Positions 9,901-16,319 of a DNA stretch of 64,000 bases are shown piece by piece. The translations under genes were made by a program, and so were the position numbers. Position 1 is the first letter of the stretch. Each line of letters begins with the position of its first letter. Source of the DNA: an uncultured Bizionia sp. (GTDB taxonomy: Bacteria > Bacteroidota > Bacteroidia > Flavobacteriales > Flavobacteriaceae); assembly GCA_947496215.1 (NCBI GenBank), contig CANMCF010000003.1, positions 186,001 to 250,000 of the forward strand, given 5' to 3'. A model generated the notes under the pieces. That model did not search any database. It saw nothing but the letters and a program-made list of their open reading frames with translations, and was not told the origin of the DNA.

Positions 9901-10676
9901 GAATTGGCATTCCCATAATAGTGAATATCTCTAGAGATCACTCCTGCGACTTCCAACCAATCTCCCTTTAGGTCGTATTGGCTTCTAACGTAATTTCTTT
10001 CGCACTTGTCATTTATTTTCGGGTAACTTGCAAAATATAGCAATCCTACTCCATTTATATCGTCATATGCATCTATTACATATTCCTGTTGATATATAAA
10101 AGGAGAGATGCCTTCTGGTCTTATTTGATTGTTTTCATCAAATATCTCACCTTTGTTTTCCAGGTATTCTTTGGCAACTGCTGGTAGTTTGGCGTGTAAT
10201 TTCACGGTATCCGAATCTATTTCGGCTTTTAAAGCTCCTTTTTTCAACTTTGTATTGTCTGAAGCCTCTCTAGTTGAAAATACAGACATTAGGTTTGCCT
10301 TGAATTTTCCTGAATCCCCCATGCCCTCTGTTTCGCTAAAGAACATCTTGCTTCCATATCGTGACAATTCACTTTTCAGTTCCAACCCATCATTTTCGGA
10401 AAAATGCGAAATGTTTGCCCCTGACCAATACAAGCGAACAAAGCTGGCATACAATCGTTCACCACGACTATCCGTCAACTGATCTGAAGACGTATTCAAT
10501 GCATTTGTTATTTGCTGCCAATGCACATCTCCAAGTTCTTTCAATAACCAATTTTCACTTAACCCTCCCCATAGCAATTGAGGCATGTTCAGTTTGTATT
10601 TTCTTTCTAAACTCATATTTCTGTGATTAAAATAGCTTTTTATAGCAGGTTGAAGCAACATCTTGAAATGATGCAT
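3960..10676 (-). CDS. Multimodular trans-AT-type PKS: LnmK-like - ACP - KS - ACP - KS0 - KR
   Basis: The frame is 2238 residues, numbered from the ATG at 10676; the ATG at 10616 (residue 21) is an equally good start. Residues ~25-320 resemble LnmK-type bifunctional acyltransferase/decarboxylases (MPQLLWGGLSENWLLKELGD, RLYASF, SRYGSKMFF, YPKINDKCE). ACP1 has Ser379 in GIESI. KS1 has Cys604 (DTACSSS), His739 (EAHGTGT) and His786 (NIGHLEAG). ACP2 has Ser1092 in GIDSI. KS2 keeps Cys1342 and His1524, but its first His is Glu1478 (EAEANGV), so it should not elongate. The KR has GGLGGLG at 1992, Ser2120, Tyr2133, Asn2137 and a B-type IRD motif. There is no AT domain and no terminal ACP. Predicted role: propionyl-type loading, one extension, then transfer and ketoreduction on the free ACP. 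Confidence 0.92.
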   Translation of the reverse strand: MHHFKMLLQPAIKSYFNHRNMSLERKYKLNMPQLLWGGLSENWLLKELGDVHWQQITNALNTSSDQLTDSRGERLYASFVRLYWSGANISHFSENDGLELKSELSRYGSKMFFSETEGMGDSGKFKANLMSVFSTREASDNTKLKKGALKAEIDSDTVKLHAKLPAVAKEYLENKGEIFDENNQIRPEGISPFIYQQEYVIDAYDDINGVGLLYFASYPKINDKCERNYVRSQYDLKGDWLEVAGVISRDIHYYGNANSGEKLIYELNGLEQEGDKITLHSTLYRAKDQQLIAKVYTIKQLVDSSSMKKNANVTKERQDDLKREQFHTQKKAKGTSNTNALTDMDKETLNTIVIGFLKSMLDVKELTKDTKLNDMGIESIIYQELSEHLYENYKIDSNPSRFYGTSTVNTLTDYLLGKESSTIASKANVYNVSKQEDIAIIGISGRFPGAPDVNVYWDNIKNNKDSITEVSKDRWDWKSFNDDTEKTTRSKWGGFVDGIGNFDPLFFGISPYEAELMDPQQRITLEGVYTALEDANIIPSKLKGTNTGVYIGVSGSDYAHLAREARKGTIEAYDAIGTASSILANRISYLLDVHGPSQAIDTACSSSLVAIDTAVKSIRNGTSEVAIAGGVNTMLRPELTISYNQAGMLSVDGKCKTFDDNANGYVRGEGVGIVVLKSLSKAKEDGDYIYGVVKGSAVNHGGNANTLTSPNPEAQKALLVEAYTSGNIDPRDVSYVEAHGTGTPLGDPIEIEGLKLAFEELYKQNDIEPSKTNYCGIGSVKTNIGHLEAGAGIAGLIKVLMCMKNETLPGNPNLSLQNKYIDLESSPFHLRKETTDWEVEKNKKRIAGVSSFGFGGVNAHVVLEEYKNKQKIYKSTSPALIILSAKNVDRLKEKAVTLKRHLQSNASVNLHDLAYTLQYGREEMEERLAFEAKDIGTVISKLEGYVSGNNGNMAVGNSRKENCDFLLEGEAGLAYMDIVISKKEYPLLAQLWVKGVALDWEFIYGNTTPNRIELPTYPFAKQYYWVSRTEERVTFNETISKEEEAPLELMEIEETIGEKVKTFLMSVLKKVLKLEERDIDFTIDIGDYGIDSIMSGIMIADLREVVSEVPPLLFLEYRTFNDIVDYLATDFSENFKSINQSQKVKKEALEVGNEELTPIKEDVLNIPRKEPAIANKKTNDMAIVGINGILPQSDDVTHFFEHLEKGQSLTENIPQKRLDLLGINEEERKQIEEFHGGFIDGIEYFDYKKFKFTEEEAIQIDPQLRKLIESVWNAIGDSGYKVKDFQKKETGVFVATTGNSGYLDVMKRNGSNYEVETPALYANRLSHVFNLKGPSEIVDTACSSFIAAMERASQAFERGDCKQAIVATATLNLSSHELEKEDLTGIYSKNGETKSFSEDAGGFVRSETIGTIVVKPLEEAEQDGDYIYGVVKGIGVYHGGKSPLKWNSPNIKGQKKAIEKALKQAQIDPLTVDYIEAEANGVSFVDTSEMVSIQSVYGAHFKAVSNGIKDKTIYVGSLKPLMGHAETSSTFPCLLKLIASTQKKKLFGVKGLKEINGAIKVEDHFSILREDIDWPMTSEEGEYPKRMAMNCLGIGGVNTHLIFEEYQNNKPNNDQKETGFSFVFSDENEKQLTILLKQFLKVIPQLKSSMQALEILNRLEYTLQEGRSHERCRLGIVTDTLEGLKDGVERWLANDEQWHDGNIRFYEGNEATGVDKSLLAQAMEQKDLKSLTAYWAKGATINWSAIRDNKKTKRIPIPTTTLKATYCWPFEIESLSMGNPMEMKEEPVQNTPSIYELINGQTQSPYKIKEDSLFLFGLKWKEDFASKTSSDEEVEQHKVLCYLEEEMLQGHNELVIQKIKKHDEKSFATLVNEVFSYIQEVVKQKPRHKVAIQVVLPSSCINNSYGLAGLIHTCRQESTKIKPQLIFVDASIGKERLNEITKENLTTLESDRIVKYENNIRYVEYAAPTNIISNPINLEETYKDGEVVLITGGLGGLGIAMAKDILKHSRNATIVLVGRSILDKSKSEKIRELNNDSGQVIYYESDISNEREVETLIQRILKTHKKLDGIVHCAGVIRDSYIMKKTTEEIQAVFEPKVYGAKYLDEHTKDVSLRFFLCFSSLHSLGNPGQADYAMANAYLDGFVRERNIAVDQGRRSGKSIAMNWPYWESGGMQISKIAIDLMRGTKGSIPMPTSMGTEILHYALQMRLEQVFIDLGDHDKIIKQHNIHLNREATMAT

Positions 10677-10797
10677 CGTAAAGAAGAGAAAGCTTTTTCA
10701 TTGCTTCTTCCTCAATTTGTTTTTTTGTATTTTGGGATATCGGATGCAGTAATGGACACAAGAAATTGTGTATGTTGAATATTACGACATCATCCGT
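10627..10797 (-). pseudogene. Short decayed ORF, possible terpene-synthase N-terminal remnant
   Basis: Between the TonB receptor stop and the PKS start lies a 56-codon open frame without its own start. An ATG-ATG-TCG-TAA in another frame at its beginning suggests a one-base frameshift. The peptide contains NFLCPLLHPISQ, then QIEEEAMKKLSLLYDASF and CYKKLF. That order (aromatic-x-CP, INP-like, helix with Glu, Y-x-KL) loosely resembles the N-terminus of bacterial class I terpene synthases. It stops at 10627, 11 bp before the PKS ATG at 10616 and overlapping the longer PKS start. It is either a remnant of a lost gene or a translated leader peptide. The family resemblance is weak. Confidence 0.3.
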
Positions 10798-10805
10798 TTA
10801 TGATT

Positions 10806-12902
10806 TTATAATTGATAGCTTATCTTGAAGCTGGCATAATAGTTCCTATCATTTCCTGGGTAAAAATATCTTGGTTCGGATCCTCCAAAACCAACGGCGT
10901 TGATTAACACCGATTGTGCATATTTGGTATCAAATAGATTATTGACTCCCATGTTCAAACCTAGCACTAGTTTATCTTTTATTTTTTTCTTGTAACCTAT
11001 TTTCGTGTTGAATACAGAAAAGGAATTGCTATATAACGAATTCGCATCAGTCAAAGGAATTTCATCAATGAATTGATAGGTGGCATTCCAATAAAACTCG
11101 TCAAGCAACCAATAAAATCCAGAATTAACCTTGTTTCTAGGTACTCCGGTAAGCGCATTCCCCGAGAAGTCTTGATCTTCATCCACAAAATCCACAAACG
11201 TATGATCATTCAAGGCATAACGCACAAAAGGCTTAATCGTAGAACGTCCAAAAAATGGCACTCTGTAACTTATATCCAATTCTAAGCCTCTGTGTTTCGT
11301 TTTACCAGCATTTCTTCCAATATATTGATCTTCTCCTACTCTTTGAGCTACCAATAGATCACTTATGTCCATATGATACAAGGATACATTGAACAATAAC
11401 TTATTTTCCAACAGCTTTACATTGGAACCAATTTCATAACTCATCCCCTTTTCTTGTTCTATGTCTGGATTTATTACGCCATCCGGCGTCAAGGTTTCTT
11501 CTAGGTTGGGGTTGGAAAACCCCCTACTCAGATTGAGATAGAAACTACAGGATGAATTATAGACATAATCCACACTGATACTTGGCAAGACTATGGGCGC
11601 AAACGTTCTTGAAGCACTTTTATCCTCCACACCTTCGTTAAACAAATCTCTAAAGTCGTAACTTGTATGATTCATCGTCAAATTAAATTGTGCTTTTAAT
11701 TTGTCCGTAATAGGAACCACAATGGAACCGAAAATATTCAATTGATTTCTATATTCTTTGTTATCGCTTAATTGAGCGCCTTGTAGGCTTCCGTTTCCAT
11801 TGTTATCTCTAAATTCATTATCGTAGGTAACCCAATCATATTCGTCCTTATAGAGCTCTGCTCCAAAAGTATACTCAACATTGGTGTTCTTGACATTAAA
11901 ATTTCCAGTGAATCGAGTTCTGAAACCGTATCCATTCGTTGATTCATCCAATATATTGAATGGTCTAGGTTCGTAAAGATCCAAACGGGTGTAGAATACT
12001 GAGCTTGAATTCTCCAATCTTTCCCCTAGTCTCCCTTTGTAATTGAGGCCTATCAACGTATATAAGTTATCTTCATACCCTTTCGCCGCCATCCAATTCG
12101 AAGCTGCTTGGGTTGGATCTTCGTCAAAGTCCGTTTGACTGATCGAACTAGGAATCTCTGCCGTATAATCTATGTGATTTATCAATATTCCAATGTCATT
12201 TTTGTCATTGATGTGGTAATTTCCATCTATCAACACTCCTTCTCTCTGGAAATCGCTATTCTTCCTATATCCTTCAATTTCCGTGTGATTGTAACTCACC
12301 CCTAGATGGAACTTGTCTGCTTTATGCTTAACGGCTATGTTGTTTTTGATTAGATTGTAAGAACCAAAGGTAAAGTTGTTGGAAGCTTCGGTCCCTTTGG
12401 TAGAAGTCGTTTTGGATTTCAATAGAATTGCGCCTCCCATATTAGCTCCATAAGAGGATCCTTGTGGGCCTTTTATAACTTCCATACTTCCCAAATTTTC
12501 CAAATCGAAGGTTTCGATAGTGGAACTCCCAGTACCATTCGTTATGGGAATGTCATTGAAATACAAACGTAACTTATCTGTTCCATATGGTGTTCTAGCC
12601 CCTATTCCTCGTATGGTTATCCTATTCGTATTAAGAGCTCCTGACAATGCATAGACTCCGGGTACTTGGTTAATTGCGCTTGTTGTATTCAAAGGAGAAA
12701 AGGTCTCTAGCGTTTCTGAGTTCACCATTGCAGAAGAGGTGATTCCCATAACATTCCTTTTGGTCGAATTTGTCAACACCACTTCTTTTATCTCTATGGT
12801 CTTGACAGAATCCTTTGGCTTTGTTTGTCCATAGCTAATTGAAGTAAATATAAAGAGCAAAAAAAGAAAACATCGTTTAATTTCCTTAACTCCAGCAACC
12901 AT
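10806..12902 (-). CDS. TonB-dependent outer-membrane receptor
   Basis: The protein has a signal peptide (KRCFLFLLFIFTSISYGQ). It continues with a TonB-box-like stretch, a plug domain (PGVYALSGALNTNRITIRGI, then VIKGPQGSSYGANMGG) and a ~550-residue beta-barrel ending in a typical aromatic strand (YYASFKISYQL). I start at the ATG at 12902, giving 698 residues with a normal-length signal peptide. An ATG at 12944 would add 14 residues. There is no N-terminal carboxypeptidase-like domain and no SusD partner, so it resembles siderophore/metallophore receptors more than glycan receptors. It lies between the antiterminator gene and the PKS on the same strand, which suggests it handles the polyketide product or a metal complex of it. 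Confidence 0.9.
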   Translation of the reverse strand: MVAGVKEIKRCFLFLLFIFTSISYGQTKPKDSVKTIEIKEVVLTNSTKRNVMGITSSAMVNSETLETFSPLNTTSAINQVPGVYALSGALNTNRITIRGIGARTPYGTDKLRLYFNDIPITNGTGSSTIETFDLENLGSMEVIKGPQGSSYGANMGGAILLKSKTTSTKGTEASNNFTFGSYNLIKNNIAVKHKADKFHLGVSYNHTEIEGYRKNSDFQREGVLIDGNYHINDKNDIGILINHIDYTAEIPSSISQTDFDEDPTQAASNWMAAKGYEDNLYTLIGLNYKGRLGERLENSSSVFYTRLDLYEPRPFNILDESTNGYGFRTRFTGNFNVKNTNVEYTFGAELYKDEYDWVTYDNEFRDNNGNGSLQGAQLSDNKEYRNQLNIFGSIVVPITDKLKAQFNLTMNHTSYDFRDLFNEGVEDKSASRTFAPIVLPSISVDYVYNSSCSFYLNLSRGFSNPNLEETLTPDGVINPDIEQEKGMSYEIGSNVKLLENKLLFNVSLYHMDISDLLVAQRVGEDQYIGRNAGKTKHRGLELDISYRVPFFGRSTIKPFVRYALNDHTFVDFVDEDQDFSGNALTGVPRNKVNSGFYWLLDEFYWNATYQFIDEIPLTDANSLYSNSFSVFNTKIGYKKKIKDKLVLGLNMGVNNLFDTKYAQSVLINAVGFGGSEPRYFYPGNDRNYYASFKISYQL

Positions 12903-13009
12903 TTTTGAATGGTCGACTATAGTGTTTATTTTATTCTGGGTCATTTTTATGTGGGAACTTACAATTTATTTCTTTCAATATAAATTTACGAAATACTTAT
13001 TGTCTTATG

Positions 13010-13513
13010 TTAGTTAATTGATGTTGTTGGAATGGTTGCCATTATATTTTGCCTCAAAGAATCTATTCTTACAATGATCTTGCTGGCATTGTTCACTTTT
13101 AAAATTTCACATTCAAGTCCTTTCAAGGAACCTCCTGTGATTTTTTTAATTTCTCCAACTTTTGGCAAATGGGAGTTGGTCTCCACTTCCGTCAAATCCT
13201 TGGAGCCTATAAAGAGCCTGATCTTATCGATCTCGCTTTCGGTCACCCTAGCATATTCCTTTCCGAAACTAATGTAGGCACAAGCACCGTGAACGGACAA
13301 TGCCTTATGGAAATCCAAAGAAGAATTGATGTTTACGAATACATAAGAAGGAAATAATGGTTTTAGGATTGTTTTTTTTCGATCACTCCATTGTTTTATC
13401 ATTTCAATTTGTGGGAGAAACGATTCCAAAGATATATCCTTCAAAGATTCATACACCTTTTTTTCACAACGAGATTTCACATATAAAATGTGCCATCCAA
13501 TATTAAAATTCAT
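13010..13513 (-). CDS. NusG-family specialised antiterminator (UpxY/LoaP/RfaH-like)
   Basis: This 167-residue protein has the NusG N-terminal domain (residues ~5-105: WHILYVKSRCEKKVYESL, FLPQ, KPLFPSYVFV) and a KOW domain (residues ~115-160: VGEIKKITGGSLKGLECEI). The length and sequence fit NusG paralogs rather than housekeeping NusG. In this phylum such paralogs (UpxY) head long capsule operons, and LoaP does so for PKS operons in Firmicutes. They prevent premature termination of the operon they belong to. Here it is the first gene of a >13-kb minus-strand operon, 67-109 bp upstream of the receptor gene. Structured leader elements precede it. The inferred job is processive antitermination of the PKS operon. 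Confidence 0.9.
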   Translation of the reverse strand: MNFNIGWHILYVKSRCEKKVYESLKDISLESFLPQIEMIKQWSDRKKTILKPLFPSYVFVNINSSLDFHKALSVHGACAYISFGKEYARVTESEIDKIRLFIGSKDLTEVETNSHLPKVGEIKKITGGSLKGLECEILKVNNASKIIVRIDSLRQNIMATIPTTSIN

Positions 13514-13861
13514 AGAAAAGTCAAATTATTGAGCAAAGAATATAGCTTCGCTTCCCTCAATCACATGAGGTTTATTTATAAAAAAGAAAAAACTTACTAA
13601 AACAAATCTCTTAAATAAAGTTGCACTAAAATATTTCTTATCCATAAAAAAAGTAAGGGCTATCCTTACTCTTTATTTTATTTGTTTTTCTTTTAAAAAT
13701 AAATTAACATTTTAATTGCTTTTTTTTCGGAAACATAAGCTATAAAAGAGAATCGAAAGAAAACACCCCTTTATCTTTCTATAAAAAAGCATATGCTTTG
13801 GCTGTTAAAGTTTTTTATTTTCAAAAAAAAGGATTCATAGTTCTTCTCTTGAATTCTGATC
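13514..13861. other. Gene-free leader region upstream of the PKS operon
   Basis: There is no credible ORF. Notable elements are an inverted repeat CCTCA-N6-TGAGG (13555-13570), a terminator-like hairpin (13645-13670) and a perfect 14-bp palindrome AAAGCATATGCTTT (13786-13799). On the minus strand, TTTC-N17-TATGTTTC near 13725-13755 is a loose match to the Bacteroidota promoter. If it is used, the operon mRNA has a ~210-nt structured leader ahead of the antiterminator gene. Confidence 0.5.
13645..13670 (-). terminator. Terminator-like hairpin in the PKS-operon leader
   Basis: AGTAAGG and CCTTACT form a perfect 7-bp stem with a 5-nt loop, followed on the minus strand by seven T. It lies ~130 nt upstream of the antiterminator start and ~190 nt beyond the acs terminator. 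It could therefore be a back-up acs terminator or an attenuator in the leader of the PKS operon. Confidence 0.55.
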
Positions 13862-13898
13862 AAAAAAAAGAGTATTCCCTAATAAAAGAATACTCTTT
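13862..13898 (-). terminator. Intrinsic terminator of acs
   Basis: AAAGAGTATTC and GAATACTCTTT pair over 11 bp around a ~10-nt loop and are followed by eight T on the minus strand. It begins 30 bp after the acs stop codon. Confidence 0.85.
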
Positions 13899-13927
13899 GA
13901 ATATAATTTCAATTCGTCTATGAACTA

Positions 13928-15844
13928 TTAACTAAGAACTAAAGATTGTTCAATGAGCTCATTTACGACTTCTGGATTCAACAGGGTGGAAATATCTCCC
14001 AAATTGGAAGTTTCCTTGCACGCTATCTTACGTAAGATACGCCTCATTATCTTTCCTGATCTCGTTTTTGGCAATCCGTTGGTAAATTGGATCTTATCCA
14101 GTTTTGCAATCGGCCCTATTCTATCGGTAATGAGTTGGTTTATTTCCTTGCTTAGGTTGTCATGATTTCTCCCTTCTCCAGTTTCTTTCAATGTAATGTA
14201 CCCATACAATGCGTTTCCTTTTATATCGTGAGGGAAACCGACTATAGCACTTTCTGCAACAGCTGGATGTTCATTTATGGCATCCTCTATGGGTGCTGTT
14301 CCCAAATTGTGTCCACTTACGATTATCACGTCATCAACACGTCCTGTAATCCTATAGTAGCCAACTGCATCCCTCAATGCTCCATCTCCTGTAAAATAAG
14401 CATTTTCATAAGCTGAGAAATACGTATCCCTATAACGTTCATGATTTCCATAGATGGTTCTTGCCATAGAAGGCCATGGGAATTTTATGCACAAACGCCC
14501 TTCTACTTGATTACCTTTCAACTCCTTTCCTTTTTCATCCATGAGTGCCGGTTGTATTCCAGGCAAAGGCAATGTTGCATATGTAGGAATGGTGGGGGTG
14601 GAATATGGTATTGGTGAGATCATAATGCCTCCTGTTTCTGTTTGCCACCAAGTATCAACTATAGGACTGTTCTTCTTGCCTATGTTGTCGTTGTACCAAT
14701 GCCAAGCTTCTTCATTTATAGGTTCTCCTACGGTTCCCAATACCTTTAGTGAACTCAAATCGTATTTATTCACGAAATCCAAGTTCTCCTTTGCCAAAGC
14801 CCTTATGGCTGTTGGAGCTGTATAAAACTGAGTTACTTTGTGCTTCTCTACGATTTCCCAAAATCTACCGTAGTCTGGATAAGATGGAACTCCCTCAAAC
14901 ATTACAGTAGTAGCTCCATTTGCCAACGGGCCATATACTATATAACTATGTCCTGTAATCCAACCTATGTCTGCCGTACACCAATATACATCTGTTTCTC
15001 GGTATTGAAAGACATTCTTGAACGTGTATGCCGAATACACCATATACCCAGCTGTCGTATGTACCATCCCTTTTGGCTTTCCTGTTGAGCCAGATGTGTA
15101 TAGTATGAACAATGGATCTTCAGCTTTTACGACTGTCGCCTTACAAACCGAATCTGCTTCATCCAAAAGTGGTTGCAACCATTTGTCCCTCCCTTCTTTC
15201 ATTTCTATGTCCGCCTTCGTTCTTTTTGCGACCAAGACAGTGGATATACCTTCACAACTTTTCAATGCTTCATCTACTATCCCTTTTAAATCTATCGTCT
15301 TGTTACCACGAAAACTACCATCGCTACAAATAATCATCTTGCAGTCACAATCATTTATTCGAGTGGCCAATGCCGTTGCCGAAAATCCAGCAAAAACCAC
15401 AGAATGTATTGCTCCTATTCTTGCACAAGCCAACACAGATACTGCCAATTCCGGAATCATTGGCAAATAGATGCAGACACGGTCTCCTTTCTTTATTCCC
15501 TGAGATTTCAACACATTCGCAAATTTAGAGACTCGCTTGTGCAATTCGTTGTAAGTTATATGTTGCGTTCCTTCATTTGGGTCATTGGGTTCAAATAGGA
15601 TCGCTGTCTTATCTCCTCTGGTCGCAAGATGTCTATCTATGCAGTTTTCGGTAATATTCAATTCCGCCCCCTCAAACCATTTAACTTCGGGTTTTGAAAA
15701 ATCCCAACTCAAGACATTGTCCCAACGCCTTCTCCATAAAAAATGTTCTTCGGCTATTTCTTCCCAAAAGCTTTCTGGATTACGCAAGGATTTTCTATAA
15801 ACTTGCCAATACTCTTCTAAATGTTTAATGTGATAGTTACTCAT
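13928..15844 (-). CDS. acs: Acetyl-CoA synthetase (AMP-forming)
   Basis: The 638-residue product has the usual length of the family. It converts acetate, ATP and CoA to acetyl-CoA in two half-reactions. The adenylate-forming P-loop YTSGSTGKPKG, the DTWWQTETGG motif, the GRVDDVI hinge and a C-terminal TRSGKIMRRILRK acyl-adenylation lysine motif are all present. I start at the ATG at 15844 (MSNYHIKHLEEYW); the longer frame to 15883 begins with TTG and is unlikely. It is monocistronic, with its own terminator. It is probably central metabolism, although acetyl-CoA could also feed the neighbouring PKS. Confidence 0.95.
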   Translation of the reverse strand: MSNYHIKHLEEYWQVYRKSLRNPESFWEEIAEEHFLWRRRWDNVLSWDFSKPEVKWFEGAELNITENCIDRHLATRGDKTAILFEPNDPNEGTQHITYNELHKRVSKFANVLKSQGIKKGDRVCIYLPMIPELAVSVLACARIGAIHSVVFAGFSATALATRINDCDCKMIICSDGSFRGNKTIDLKGIVDEALKSCEGISTVLVAKRTKADIEMKEGRDKWLQPLLDEADSVCKATVVKAEDPLFILYTSGSTGKPKGMVHTTAGYMVYSAYTFKNVFQYRETDVYWCTADIGWITGHSYIVYGPLANGATTVMFEGVPSYPDYGRFWEIVEKHKVTQFYTAPTAIRALAKENLDFVNKYDLSSLKVLGTVGEPINEEAWHWYNDNIGKKNSPIVDTWWQTETGGIMISPIPYSTPTIPTYATLPLPGIQPALMDEKGKELKGNQVEGRLCIKFPWPSMARTIYGNHERYRDTYFSAYENAYFTGDGALRDAVGYYRITGRVDDVIIVSGHNLGTAPIEDAINEHPAVAESAIVGFPHDIKGNALYGYITLKETGEGRNHDNLSKEINQLITDRIGPIAKLDKIQFTNGLPKTRSGKIMRRILRKIACKETSNLGDISTLLNPEVVNELIEQSLVLS

Positions 15845-16319
15845 AAATTCAGTTCTGTTTTTTCTTAATAAAATTATATCCAATTCCTATTAAACGCATT
15901 ACTTAGATTAGAAACTTGAATTGATTGATTTTATTAAAGGGATTCCTTAATCAAGCTAAAGATACATGCTTTGACATTAATTGTCAAGCGGTATGCTGTT
16001 GTTTAATCTAGGGTTCTGAAAACAAGATTTCATAAGTTGGGCAATTGAGAGATCAATTATTGCTTTCCATAGTGATATTTATGTTCTTGGTCTATAAATT
16101 CATAATTGATAGCCTTTGTTATTTCGCATAAAAAAACTTCATTTTTTTTATTACAACTCCCTGTTTTCATATTAAAAAGAATGCAATTCATAAATTAATG
16201 CAGAATTTAAGATCCATATAAACCCTTAGCCCCACATAAAGGCAATATCAATGGTATCACACCTAAAAACATATTGTTAAAAATTACATTATATTAGCAT
16301 AACTAAGCCCTAACCATCT
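15845..16319. other. Divergent intergenic region, acs / LytS kinase
   Basis: These 475 AT-rich bases separate divergent genes, so they must hold both promoters. I see no ORF and no clear match to TAnnTTTG close to either start. A small inverted repeat AATTGA-GAGA-TCAATT lies near 16042-16057. Confidence 0.4.

Noticed and set aside
15018-15470. 150-codon plus-strand ORF
   Set aside because: Antisense shadow of acs; the acs adenylation motif is encoded opposite it.
13928-15844. acs as part of the PKS cluster
   Set aside because: It has a strong terminator of its own and a generic central-metabolism sequence; adjacency alone does not make it a pathway gene.
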